This document shows, one piece after another, positions 17,731-26,257 of a DNA stretch of 64,000 bases. Under the pieces are notes generated by a model, which saw only the letters and a program-made list of their open reading frames with translations, was not told where the DNA came from and did not search any database. The position numbers and the translations under genes are program-made. Every line of letters begins with the position of its first letter. The stretch's first letter is position 1. The stretch covers positions 1 through 64,000 of the forward strand of contig CAXBKQ010000018.1 in NCBI GenBank assembly GCA_963976435.1, written 5' to 3'. Source of the DNA: CAKZNE01 sp963976435. Its GTDB lineage: Bacteria; Bacteroidota; Bacteroidia; Flavobacteriales; Schleiferiaceae.

Positions 17731-18618
17731 ATGAAAAGCTTTTATTTCTTTTTGTTTTTTCTGCTAATCAGCTCTTGTGCAAACCAACTGGTTTTGGAAA
17801 AAAGGTCCTTTAAAATTGTTGATGAGTTTTCCTCTGGCCATTATTGGATTAATACCGAAAAAAACAAAGATCAAAACCTGGCTATTGTTCTTCCTGACAA
17901 TTTAGACTCCATAAATTGGGAGGAAAATATTTTGATCAGAACCTTAAAAAAGAAAAACTACAGAATCCTTATTCCTGAAATTTTGGGAGATAGTGAATCG
18001 CTTAAAATGCATTTAGATTCTAGAAAAAGAAGAATTAATAATCTGAACAATTTACATCTTCAATTAAGCTCAACTAAGGAAATTGACAGTAGCGCTAAAG
18101 TTTTATTAATTGGTTTTGGTGAAGGCGCCTACATAGTACCTTATTTAGCAAATCATTTAGCAGGTGTAAATCAATTTTTTATGATCAATGCTGCTTTAGG
18201 TTCACCATTGTCTGAGTTTGAACTCTTAGTAGGCGAAAAAAACAAATCCATACTCAATCATCCTAAGTTGAGATATTTTGGAATCGAAAATATGGATGAG
18301 CTTAAGACCATTATTAAGGAGGTAAAAAACCATCCTAATTATAACAATGCCTTAGGAAATAAAACAAACTTTTATTGGAATGAATACTACCAACACCCTA
18401 CGGATCCCGATTTAGCTATTACAGCTGCCAAGGGTACAATAATACTTTCGGAAGATTATCCTCTAATTAGTGATAATAGTAAAACGCAATTAAAATTTAT
18501 GATTGAAACCAATCCACTTAGCCAATTGGCTTTAGAACAAATAAAGGGTAATGGAGATTTTAGAGAAAAAGATCAAATTCTCCAGCTCCAAAAAATTATC
18601 CTTGAAAAACTAAATTAA
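17731..18618 (+). CDS. Lipoprotein with alpha/beta-hydrolase-like core lacking the nucleophile
   Basis: A 295-residue predicted lipoprotein: hydrophobic signal followed by SSC with Cys16 as lipidation site. The centre has 'KVLLIGFGEGAYIVPYLA' (residues 123-140), the shape of an alpha/beta-hydrolase nucleophile elbow, but the expected Ser of GxSxG is Gly (GFGEG, 128-132). It may be a non-catalytic relative. I do not recognise a named family. Its stop overlaps the stop of the convergent rpiB gene by 4 bases. Confidence 0.65.
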   Translation: MKSFYFFLFFLLISSCANQLVLEKRSFKIVDEFSSGHYWINTEKNKDQNLAIVLPDNLDSINWEENILIRTLKKKNYRILIPEILGDSESLKMHLDSRKRRINNLNNLHLQLSSTKEIDSSAKVLLIGFGEGAYIVPYLANHLAGVNQFFMINAALGSPLSEFELLVGEKNKSILNHPKLRYFGIENMDELKTIIKEVKNHPNYNNALGNKTNFYWNEYYQHPTDPDLAITAAKGTIILSEDYPLISDNSKTQLKFMIETNPLSQLALEQIKGNGDFREKDQILQLQKIILEKLN

Positions 18619-19046
18619 TTAAGCGCAATTTTATTCACTCTCCTTTGATGTCTACCGCCTTCAAATTCAGCATTTATAAAAGCATCTACTATTTCCAAGC
18701 CTAAGTTTTCGCTGATAAACCTGGCCGGTATTGCTAAAACATTTGCATTATTATGTTGCCTAGCTAAAGAAGCTATTTCTGGCGTCCAGCTTAAAGCAGA
18801 TCTAATTTCTTGATGCTTATTTACAGTCATATTAATTCCATTTCCACTTCCACAAATAACAATTCCTAAATCAGATTCATTTGTTTTTACGGAAGATGCA
18901 ACAGGATGACCAAAATCTGGATAATCTACACTCTCTTCATTCTGGGGGCCAAAATCCTGAACTGAAATATTTTTACTTTTTAAATGTTCAACTATAAGTT
19001 GTTTTAAAGAATATCCAGCGTGATCTGAAGCTATGGCAATTTTCAT
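18615..19046 (-). CDS. rpiB: Ribose-5-phosphate isomerase B
   Basis: RpiB interconverts ribose 5-phosphate and ribulose 5-phosphate in the pentose phosphate pathway. The 143-residue protein shows 'IASDHAGYSLK' at the N-terminus, the catalytic-Cys region 'GIVICGSGNG' near residue 65 and 'NANVLAIPARF' later, all typical of RpiB/LacAB. Length is normal. It faces the 514-base gene-free region at its 5' end. Confidence 0.95.
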   Translation of the reverse strand: MKIAIASDHAGYSLKQLIVEHLKSKNISVQDFGPQNEESVDYPDFGHPVASSVKTNESDLGIVICGSGNGINMTVNKHQEIRSALSWTPEIASLARQHNNANVLAIPARFISENLGLEIVDAFINAEFEGGRHQRRVNKIALN

Positions 19047-19560
19047 GATTTGTGAATTAGAAATGCAAAAATACTTAAACTTTAAGCTATAAAGGATAAT
19101 AAATTGCTTGTTAATAAATGTGTATAAAATCAGATTCCTTTGATTTTCAACATACTTTAATTAACAATTGAAAAATAAAAACTGGCGACCATTGTTGATT
19201 ACTTATTAAAAATGATTCTTGTTTGGTAAAAATATTTTTTCAAGTAAACCAAAAATCTAAATACCAACTATAAGTAATGATTTGTTTCCTTCTATTTTCA
19301 AACATTACTTTTTGGCTTTATCAACGCTAAGCGGATATTTATTTTTTTAAAAAGTGATACTTAGCAAGGCTTCCTAACAATTGTTAACTAAATTCGTTGA
19401 GCTTTGTAATTGAATGGATTAAGAAACTAAAGAATGCTTATAAACTGTTGATAAGCTTTAATAGTTGATAAAAGCAACTAAAGTTCAATTAAGTTATCCA
19501 AACTATGAACAGGACATTATTATCATTATATATTTAAATAATTTAAAAGAATACTATTAT
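19047..19560. other. 514-base gene-free AT-rich region with DnaA-box-like 9-mers; candidate replication origin
   Basis: No gene is seen here. It holds TTATCAACG (19318-19326), TGTTGATAA (19446-19454), AGTTGATAA (19463-19471) and TTATCCAAA (19494-19502), each one or two bases from the DnaA box TTATCCACA in either orientation, with weaker forms at 19144-19152 and 19193-19201. There is a 12-bp palindrome TAACAATTGTTA (19375-19386), an imperfect hairpin AAGTAATG...CATTACTT (19272-19310), and an almost pure A/T run at 19515-19560 next to the last boxes. The arrangement resembles an oriC with an unwinding element. The rpiB promoter occupies its left edge. The neighbouring genes do not switch strand clearly at this point, so the call is tentative. 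Confidence 0.35.
19066..19073 (-). promoter_or_regulatory. Putative -7 element of rpiB
   Basis: TATTTTTG on the minus strand, 19 bases before the rpiB ATG, fits TAnnTTTG. The -33 element is not evident. Confidence 0.4.
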
Positions 19561-21129
19561 ATGTTATTAAGAACCTTGCTTCTTTCCCTCTTTGTTTTCA
19601 CTTTTCTATTTTCGAAGGGTCAAAGTGAGGATAGCCTAGTTTTTAAAACCTTTTATTTCGATGGTGGTACAAAATCTAGCGAAGGTCATTTAAAAAATGG
19701 TGAGCCAGAAGGATATTGGAAAAGCTTTTATCCCAATGGGCAAATAAAAACCGAAGGTAACAGACAAAATTTTTTATTAGACGGTCCTTGGAAATTTTAT
19801 TCTGAAGAAGGGAATCTTACAGTTGAAATAAATTATAAGGAAGGTCTAAAACACGGTCCTAGAAAGTCGTATGAAAATGGAAATATTATTAGAATAGACA
19901 ATTTTGTAGAGGATAATATCGAAGGTTTATCCAAATATTTTTACCCTGATGGAGAGTTAAAGAGGGATATTCCATATGTAAAGGATAAGAAGGAAGGTCT
20001 AGGTTTTGAATATGATAAAAGTGGAAGAATAGTTGGCCTATTAAATTATAAAGCTGATGTTTTAACCAAGAGGAGAAAAATTAATCAATATGATGAATTG
20101 GGACAAAAACAAAGCACCTGGATGAGCTTTTATAAGAATAGGGCTCTAAAGGTAGAAGGACCATTTATCAATGATTTAAAAAATGGCTATTGGAAATATT
20201 ATACAGCCAAAGGGAGTCTTATAAAGGTTGAAAAATGGATAATGGGTGTGCTGCAGGAGAATGCTGAAGAAGTAGCCAAAATTGAAGTTATTCAAAAACT
20301 AAATCCAAAAACTGGTGAATTAGCTTTTAAAGGTTCCTATAGAAATGGTATTGAGGAAGGAGTTCATAGAATTTATGATGAAAATGGAAATGTTATTTCA
20401 TCTAAGATTTATGAAAATGGGATTGTATTATTTGAAGGTATAGTTGATGATCAAGGTAGAAAACAAGGGCCCTGGAAAGAATTTTATCCTACAGGTGAAT
20501 TAAAATCTAAAGGGGATTATAAAGATAATCTTAAGGTAAGAAATTGGGAGTATTATTTTGTAAATGGTAAAATAGAACAAAAAGGATCCTATTTAAGAGG
20601 TAGAGCTGAAGGAGAATGGTTCTGGTATTATGAAAATAATCAAATTTTAAGGCAGGAAGAATATGTGGATGGCATGCGTGATGGTCCTTTTGTAGAATAT
20701 AGTGATTCTGGATCTGTAATTGCCCAAGGAAATTATATTGAAGATTTAAAGGATGGAGAATGGATTTATCAGCAAAATGACTACAGAGAAGTTGGGAAAT
20801 ATTTTGATGGATTAAGAACTGGAGAATGGATTCATTATCAAAAATTAGATGATGATGAAGAAATGGTAATTTTTAAAGGTAATTACGAAAATGGACTGGA
20901 AAATGGACTTCATATTTATTATTTCCCAAATGGTAAAGAAAAGAGAAGAGGAAAGTATGTAGCTGGAAAAAAGGAAGGTATATGGGATTATTATAAGAAG
21001 AACGGAAAGAAATTAGTAAGCATCGAGTATGCAGGGGGCGTGGAAATAAAATACAATGGTGAAAAAATATCCTACGGAAGAAAATTAGATAGGGAATTAG
21101 CCAAAGAAGCAGAAGAATCTAAACCTTAA
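19561..21129 (+). CDS. Secreted MORN-repeat / YwqK-like protein
   Basis: A 522-residue protein with a signal peptide (MLLRTLLLSLFVFTFLF) and many repeats of about 23 residues built on 'G.W..YY.NG....G.Y..G...G', as in MORN-repeat and YwqK-family proteins. The repeats probably form an elongated beta-sheet ribbon. The open frame extends upstream to 19465, but the signal peptide and the AT-rich sequence before it set the start at 19561. Function unknown; the 'toxin-antitoxin' label attached to YwqK relatives should not be transferred. A perfect terminator follows. Confidence 0.8.
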   Translation: MLLRTLLLSLFVFTFLFSKGQSEDSLVFKTFYFDGGTKSSEGHLKNGEPEGYWKSFYPNGQIKTEGNRQNFLLDGPWKFYSEEGNLTVEINYKEGLKHGPRKSYENGNIIRIDNFVEDNIEGLSKYFYPDGELKRDIPYVKDKKEGLGFEYDKSGRIVGLLNYKADVLTKRRKINQYDELGQKQSTWMSFYKNRALKVEGPFINDLKNGYWKYYTAKGSLIKVEKWIMGVLQENAEEVAKIEVIQKLNPKTGELAFKGSYRNGIEEGVHRIYDENGNVISSKIYENGIVLFEGIVDDQGRKQGPWKEFYPTGELKSKGDYKDNLKVRNWEYYFVNGKIEQKGSYLRGRAEGEWFWYYENNQILRQEEYVDGMRDGPFVEYSDSGSVIAQGNYIEDLKDGEWIYQQNDYREVGKYFDGLRTGEWIHYQKLDDDEEMVIFKGNYENGLENGLHIYYFPNGKEKRRGKYVAGKKEGIWDYYKKNGKKLVSIEYAGGVEIKYNGEKISYGRKLDRELAKEAEESKP

Positions 21130-21163
21130 AACATAGATATTTTATTATATCAGTAATTACTAC

Positions 21164-21197
21164 AAAACCCTTTTCTTTGTTGAAAAGGGTTTTTTTT
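21164..21197 (+). terminator. Perfect 12-bp terminator hairpin abutting the Nudix start codon
   Basis: AAAACCCTTTTC (21164-21175), loop TTTGTT, GAAAAGGGTTTT (21182-21193) and a further four Ts end directly at the ATG at 21198. It is a textbook terminator for the MORN-repeat gene, but it also occupies the ribosome-binding region of the next gene. Confidence 0.85.
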
Positions 21198-21773
21198 ATG
21201 AATGATTTTCCAAAGAAAAAAGGATCTTGGACAGAATTAAATAGAGAAATAAAATATTCCAATCCATGGATTGAACTCAGTGAAAGTAAAATACTAAATC
21301 CAAATGGTGGCGAGGGTATTTATGGTGTTGTACATTTTAAAAACCTAGCCATTGGAATTATTCCTATTGATGATGAAGGAAATACCTGGATTGTTGGTCA
21401 GGATAGATTTCCTTTTGAAGGGAAATTTACCTGGGAAATTATAGAAGGTGGAGGTCCTCTAGAAATAGAACCTATAGAATCTGCTAAAAGGGAATTATTA
21501 GAAGAAGCAGGTTTAAAAGCTAAAGAATGGACTTTAATTCAAGAAATGGACTTAAGTAATTCAGCAACAACTGAAAAGGCTTTAATTTACTTGGCTAGAG
21601 ATTTAAGTTTTCACGAAAGCAATCCTGATGAAACCGAGGATTTAAAATTGGAGAAGATTTCTTTTAATGAATTATATCAAAAGGTAATTAAAGGTGAAAT
21701 AGTAGATAGTTTAAGCGTAGTGGGAGTATTGCGACTAAAAGATATGATGAATAGAGGAGAATTTAAAGTTTAA
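21198..21773 (+). CDS. Nudix hydrolase, ADP-ribose pyrophosphatase-like
   Basis: A 191-residue Nudix protein that probably cleaves ADP-ribose or another nucleoside diphosphate derivative. The Nudix box ends in the canonical RELLEEAGL, with 'EGGG' before it; the first Glu of the classical GX5E is displaced by one position. The metal-binding Glu pair is intact. ATG 21198 is the best start; the frame is open seven codons further but that part lies inside the terminator hairpin of the previous gene. The gap to the flavoprotein gene is 12 bases, so the two are likely cotranscribed. Confidence 0.85.
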   Translation: MNDFPKKKGSWTELNREIKYSNPWIELSESKILNPNGGEGIYGVVHFKNLAIGIIPIDDEGNTWIVGQDRFPFEGKFTWEIIEGGGPLEIEPIESAKRELLEEAGLKAKEWTLIQEMDLSNSATTEKALIYLARDLSFHESNPDETEDLKLEKISFNELYQKVIKGEIVDSLSVVGVLRLKDMMNRGEFKV

Positions 21774-21785
21774 ACTTTTAATTAA

Positions 21786-23000
21786 ATGGCCAATAATAAA
21801 ATTGCTGTTATAGGAGGTGGAGCAGCTGGTTTTTTTGCTGCCATTCACGCCGCATCCATTCATTCTGAAGTCCATCTTTTTGAAAAATCAAATAAGCTAT
21901 TAAGTAAGGTAAAAATAAGTGGTGGCGGACGTTGTAACCTTACCCACGATTGTGACTATGCTAGTCAATTAATACAATATTACCCCAGAGGAGGAGGGAG
22001 TTTAAAAAAGGGATTTGAAATATTTGGAACCAAAGACACTCGTTCATGGTTTGAAACAAGGAATGTTCCCTTAAAAGTTGAGGCTGATGGCAGGGTATTT
22101 CCAAAAAGCGATAATTCTCAATCTATTATAGAATGTTTATTAAAAGAGGCCCATAAAAAAGCTATTCATATTCATCTTAAAAAAGGTCTGGAACAAATTG
22201 AAGTTCAGAATAGAGGTTTTCGCTTAGGTTTTAGAAATTCAGAAGAAAATTTTGACAAAGTAATTTTGGCTTGTGGTGGAAATCCAAAAAAGGAAAATTA
22301 TCAATGGATAAAAGATTTAGGCTTAAAGGTTATTGATCCTATTCCATCCCTTTTTACTTTCAATTGTCCGGATTATAAAATGAAATCTTTAATGGGATTA
22401 TCCGTGGCAAATGGATCAGTACAAATTCCTGGTAGTAAATGGAAAGAGTCTGGACCAATATTAATAACGCATTGGGGTTTTAGCGGACCAGGCATACTAA
22501 AGTTATCGTCTTGGGCGGCAAGAGATTTATACGATATGGATTATAATTTTCCAATATTAATCAATTGGACCAATAATAAAGAAGAGGAATTAAGAATAGC
22601 TTTTGAAGAGTATAAAACAGTACATCCTAAAAAGAAAATTAGTAGTAATCCCCTTTTTGGAATTCCATCGAGATTATGGCATCATTTAGCCCTAAAATCT
22701 GGGCTTAAAGAAGAGCAGCTGTATTTGGATCTTTCCAAAAAATCTATGAATAAATTTTTGGAAACACTATTGAGAGATAAACATCAAGTAAAGGGAAAAA
22801 CCACCTTTAAAGAGGAATTTGTAAGCTGTGGTGGAGTTGAACTCTCCGAAATTAAACTCCAAAGTTTTGAATGTAAAAAGATAAAAGATCTATTTATAGT
22901 TGGGGAATTATTGAATGTAGATGCATTAACAGGAGGCTTTAATTTTCAAAATGCCTGGACTAGTGGTTTCCTTGCTGGAAGGGCTGCTAAGGGTGGATAG
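21786..23000 (+). CDS. BaiN/RdsA (YhiN)-family FAD-dependent oxidoreductase
   Basis: A 404-residue flavoprotein with the dinucleotide-binding GGGAAG at residues 9-14, the family hallmark 'SGGGRCNLTH' near residue 48, and the C-terminal 'GELLNVDALTGGFNFQNAWTSG' region (split here for length: GELLNVDA, then GGFNFQ). This family (HI0933-like, also called aminoacetone oxidase family) is widespread; its physiological substrate is uncertain. Length is typical. It shares a short gap with the Nudix gene. Confidence 0.9.
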   Translation: MANNKIAVIGGGAAGFFAAIHAASIHSEVHLFEKSNKLLSKVKISGGGRCNLTHDCDYASQLIQYYPRGGGSLKKGFEIFGTKDTRSWFETRNVPLKVEADGRVFPKSDNSQSIIECLLKEAHKKAIHIHLKKGLEQIEVQNRGFRLGFRNSEENFDKVILACGGNPKKENYQWIKDLGLKVIDPIPSLFTFNCPDYKMKSLMGLSVANGSVQIPGSKWKESGPILITHWGFSGPGILKLSSWAARDLYDMDYNFPILINWTNNKEEELRIAFEEYKTVHPKKKISSNPLFGIPSRLWHHLALKSGLKEEQLYLDLSKKSMNKFLETLLRDKHQVKGKTTFKEEFVSCGGVELSEIKLQSFECKKIKDLFIVGELLNVDALTGGFNFQNAWTSGFLAGRAAKGG

Positions 23001-23090
23001 AATCCTATGTATATAGTTTTCAATTATTTAATTTGTTACATTTAGCTTTTTAAGAGCCAAAACCAAATTAAAAACCCTTAACCAATAATT

Positions 23091-24821
23091 ATGAAATTGC
23101 TTAAATCAAGTTTACTATTTTCTTTGAATTTAGCATTCTTATCTAGTTTATATGCTCAAGAACCGAGCAAACCGAGCTATGAAAATAAGGTCTTTATCAA
23201 AGACGGTAAATATTATATTCAAAAGTCTCTACCCGTTTATTTAAATTTTTCTACGAGTCCAAATGGGGAGAGCTATCCTTTAAAAAGTAATCAACATCCA
23301 ACAGATGCAAATCCTATGTATTTAGATACTGAGGGTGTTAATTATATTAGGAGTAAATGGGCTGTGGATCCTACAACGGGAAGAACCATTAGTCCTCAAA
23401 GAGAAGTTTTAATGGAATTGTATGCGGATGGATTAAGCCCTATAACTAGAATGACATTTAGTGGAGCTCCTCGTTATAGATCTGCTGGTATCACCTATTT
23501 TGGGAAAGGACTAAATTTTAGTTTAAACGCTAACGATGGTGTTTCTGGAGTTTTTGAAACTCGCTATGCTCTAAATGGAGCATTTACAAAATATTCCAGC
23601 ACTGTAAATATTGGGAAGGAAGGTGTAAATACCCTTTACTATTATTCCGCAGATAATGTGGGAAATTCTGAAACTACAAAATCCAGCACTTTTACCTTGG
23701 ATCTTACAGCACCAGTATCTAATCATTCTATAGTTGGAATAGTGTATAACAGTACTATTTTGGCCCCAAGCACAAAATTTAATTTATCTACTACGGATAA
23801 TTTATCAGGAGTGAGAAATGTAAAATATTCTTTTGATGCTGCTAATGATAGAAGCTATTCTTCCAATATAAATATGAGCGGTTTATCCGATGGTGAGCAC
23901 ACCTTATTTTATTATAGTACGGATAATGTAAACAATACAGCCACAAAGAAAAGTTTCAAATTTTATTTAGATAAAATTGCTCCAGTTGTAAGTAATAAGG
24001 TGTTGGGAGATCAGTATAAAAGCAATTATTTATATGTTTCTGGTAGAACAAAAATCAACCTTTCTGCCACGGATAATAAAGCTGGAGTAAAGCAAATATT
24101 CCAAAGGGTGGATGGAAATGGAAAAGCAAATTATACAGGAGACTTTTTAGTACCTAATGTCTTAGGTGTACATTATATCCGATATAATGCTGTAGATAAT
24201 GTAGAGAATACGGCAAGCAGCAAAACTTTGGTTGTATTTGTAGATAATAAAGCTCCTCAAACTGGAATTATTTATGGAAGCCCTCAATTTTTCCATAGAG
24301 ATACTCTTTTTATTACTAGCCAAACACCAGTTAAATTAAGGTATTCGGATGCTCATTCTGGAATAAAAAGCACCTCCTATAAAATTGACAATGGATCTAT
24401 GACTAGTTATTCTCAATTTACAATTCCAGGAGAAGGAAATCATTCGCTAGCTTTTAATTCGGTAGATAATGTGAATAATAAGGAGGATGAAAAATCAAGT
24501 AGAGTTTTTGTAGATAATTCTCCTCCAACAATTTATATTAATTTCTCCATAGAACCCATAGGGAAGAAAGATGGATTGGATATATATCCTAATTATGTAA
24601 GAATGTATATTGGTGCTACTGATAAGCATGTAGGAACGGAGAAAGTTATGTATTCTATAGACGATGCTCCTTTGGCTTTATATTCATCTCCAAGAACATT
24701 GGATATTTCCGAATTAGATAGGTTTAAGACGATAAAAAAATACAAGGTGAGAATTGTTTCTACAGACAAGTTAAATAATCAATCAGAGAAGGTTGTAGAA
24801 TTTTATGTGGGAGAAAAATAA
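23091..24821 (+). CDS. Secreted repeat protein with OmpL47-type beta domains
   Basis: A 576-residue exported protein (signal peptide to about residue 22). From residue 125 on it contains four to five repeats of about 95 residues with the pattern 'D..aP....' then 'SG v....Ys.d....y' then 'G.H.l.y.s.DnvnN', the signature of OmpL47-type / Ig-like domains found on surface proteins. The N-terminal 120 residues look like a separate domain. No type IX C-terminal sorting domain is obvious. The role may be structural or adhesive; nothing in the context decides this. Confidence 0.7.
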   Translation: MKLLKSSLLFSLNLAFLSSLYAQEPSKPSYENKVFIKDGKYYIQKSLPVYLNFSTSPNGESYPLKSNQHPTDANPMYLDTEGVNYIRSKWAVDPTTGRTISPQREVLMELYADGLSPITRMTFSGAPRYRSAGITYFGKGLNFSLNANDGVSGVFETRYALNGAFTKYSSTVNIGKEGVNTLYYYSADNVGNSETTKSSTFTLDLTAPVSNHSIVGIVYNSTILAPSTKFNLSTTDNLSGVRNVKYSFDAANDRSYSSNINMSGLSDGEHTLFYYSTDNVNNTATKKSFKFYLDKIAPVVSNKVLGDQYKSNYLYVSGRTKINLSATDNKAGVKQIFQRVDGNGKANYTGDFLVPNVLGVHYIRYNAVDNVENTASSKTLVVFVDNKAPQTGIIYGSPQFFHRDTLFITSQTPVKLRYSDAHSGIKSTSYKIDNGSMTSYSQFTIPGEGNHSLAFNSVDNVNNKEDEKSSRVFVDNSPPTIYINFSIEPIGKKDGLDIYPNYVRMYIGATDKHVGTEKVMYSIDDAPLALYSSPRTLDISELDRFKTIKKYKVRIVSTDKLNNQSEKVVEFYVGEK

Positions 24822-24839
24822 GAACTCATTTTAAAATAG

Positions 24840-24884
24840 AACCTTGATCTTTAGCATAAAAGGTCGAGGTTTTTTAATTTTTAT
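24840..24884 (+). terminator. Rho-independent terminator after the OmpL47-type gene
   Basis: A 13-bp stem with two G-T pairs (24840-24852 with 24859-24871) is followed by TTTTTTAATTTTT. It separates this gene from the lipoprotein gene at 24896. Confidence 0.75.
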
Positions 24885-24895
24885 AGTTGCTAAAT

Positions 24896-25600
24896 ATGAA
24901 ATACTCTAGTCTTTTTATCATTGCATTTATAGCAATAATAAGTTCTTGTTCACCCTCTTATTACCCTCAAAAATTTAATGCGCCTTTACTCCGTGAGCAG
25001 GGTGAAACAAAGATTAATGCTGCAGGAAATATTAATTCATTAAATCTTCAGGGAAGCACGGCTATCACAGATAAATTTGCTCTAGCGGCTTCTTTTAATG
25101 GTTTTTTTGTGGGAGGGCCAAGTATCACTACAAATAGTGGAACCATTAGCGATGATGGCTCCCAAGGTTTTCAAATTGATGTTATGCCAGGATATTATGT
25201 TCCTTTTGGTGAAATCGGCGTAATGGAAATCTATGGAGGATATGGTACAGGATATACGAACTCTGGAGAAGTAAATGGCATCTTACATAGATTAATTTTT
25301 CAGCCTAGCATAGGTATTGCTTCAAATCGATTTGAATTTGCTTTTGCCTGTAGGTTTACTAGAGTAATGATTCCTTCTACTGCAATGCTAGATGATAATC
25401 CAAGGCCATTTTCTGAAACTTTTTTAGAACCCGGTTTGGTATTTAGATTGGGTTCCGAAAGAATAAAATTTACTAGCCAATTAGGCCTTTCCTTGCCTAT
25501 TGTAAACATACCGGATGACCCAAATGGGAACTTTATTGAATGGAATCCCTTGATTCTAAATATTGGAATTCAAATTAATTTGAACTCGGATTGGTATTAA
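24896..25600 (+). CDS. Lipoprotein, probable outer-membrane barrel
   Basis: A 234-residue protein with a lipoprotein signal ending in SSC (Cys about 18), followed by a beta-rich sequence with alternating glycine and aromatic residues as in small outer-membrane barrels. A TTG three codons earlier is less likely than ATG 24896. I cannot name a family. It stands alone between two terminators. Confidence 0.6.
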   Translation: MKYSSLFIIAFIAIISSCSPSYYPQKFNAPLLREQGETKINAAGNINSLNLQGSTAITDKFALAASFNGFFVGGPSITTNSGTISDDGSQGFQIDVMPGYYVPFGEIGVMEIYGGYGTGYTNSGEVNGILHRLIFQPSIGIASNRFEFAFACRFTRVMIPSTAMLDDNPRPFSETFLEPGLVFRLGSERIKFTSQLGLSLPIVNIPDDPNGNFIEWNPLILNIGIQINLNSDWY

Positions 25601-25603
25601 ACA

Positions 25604-25632
25604 AAAAACCCTCCATTAGCGGAGGGTTTAAT
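25604..25632. terminator. Bidirectional terminator
   Basis: AAACCCTCC (25606-25614), loop ATTAGC, GGAGGGTTT (25621-25629), with an A-run before it that becomes a T-run for minus-strand transcripts. It serves the convergent genes ending at 25600 and 25654. Confidence 0.8.
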
Positions 25633-25653
25633 TGTGTTGAGAATTTATTTTGA

Positions 25654-26172
25654 TTAAGCTTCTTTAATTTCAAATCTCACTCTTGTTGTTGCCCAATCAA
25701 TATGTATCATTCCTGATTTACTATCGATGGTGATGCTCAATTTTTCTGTTGCCTCGTGGCTAGAAACGCCAGCCTTTACTCGCAGTACATCTTTATCTTC
25801 TTTATACCGATAGGCTCCCCATTGGCTACTTACACTATTAAAGATTATGGTCCATTCCTTTTCTCCAGGGATAGTGAATAAGCTGTATTTACCAGCCGCC
25901 AGTTTTTTACTTTGAATCATTACATCATTACTAAACTCAATAGTAGTAGCTTCATTTGCTCCTGTTCTCCAAATTTTTCCAAATGGAACGAGGTCTCCGA
26001 AAATTTTTCTTCCCTTTACAGAAGGCTGGCTATAATCAATTTTCACAGTAGTACTGCCAATTGTAGCCTCACTTGTAGCAGGTGGACTTTCTCTTTTTTC
26101 CTTTTTTTGAGCTTGTGCACTGCTTGCTAAAAATATACTCAAGAGGGCACTTGCAAATATTTTAGTTTTCAT
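25654..26172 (-). CDS. DUF2911 family secreted protein
   Basis: A 172-residue exported protein: signal peptide 'ALLSIFLASSAQAQ', then the DUF2911 pattern 'I.YSQPSVKGR.IFG.LVPFGK.WRTGANEAT' and 'AAGKYSLFTIP'. The family is common in Bacteroidota and of unknown function. Length is normal. It is divergent from the YceI-like gene. Confidence 0.85.
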   Translation of the reverse strand: MKTKIFASALLSIFLASSAQAQKKEKRESPPATSEATIGSTTVKIDYSQPSVKGRKIFGDLVPFGKIWRTGANEATTIEFSNDVMIQSKKLAAGKYSLFTIPGEKEWTIIFNSVSSQWGAYRYKEDKDVLRVKAGVSSHEATEKLSITIDSKSGMIHIDWATTRVRFEIKEA

Positions 26173-26257
26173 ATCATTTAGTTTTGTTTTATCCGTTAAA
26201 GCTAACCAAATTTGCTCTATTGAACTTTAATAAAACCTTTTGTTTAAAATAGCAATC

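Noticed and set aside
19561..21129. MORN-repeat protein as a toxin-antitoxin component
   Set aside because: The YwqK 'antitoxin' label is a database name; there is no toxin gene next to it, and the protein carries a signal peptide.
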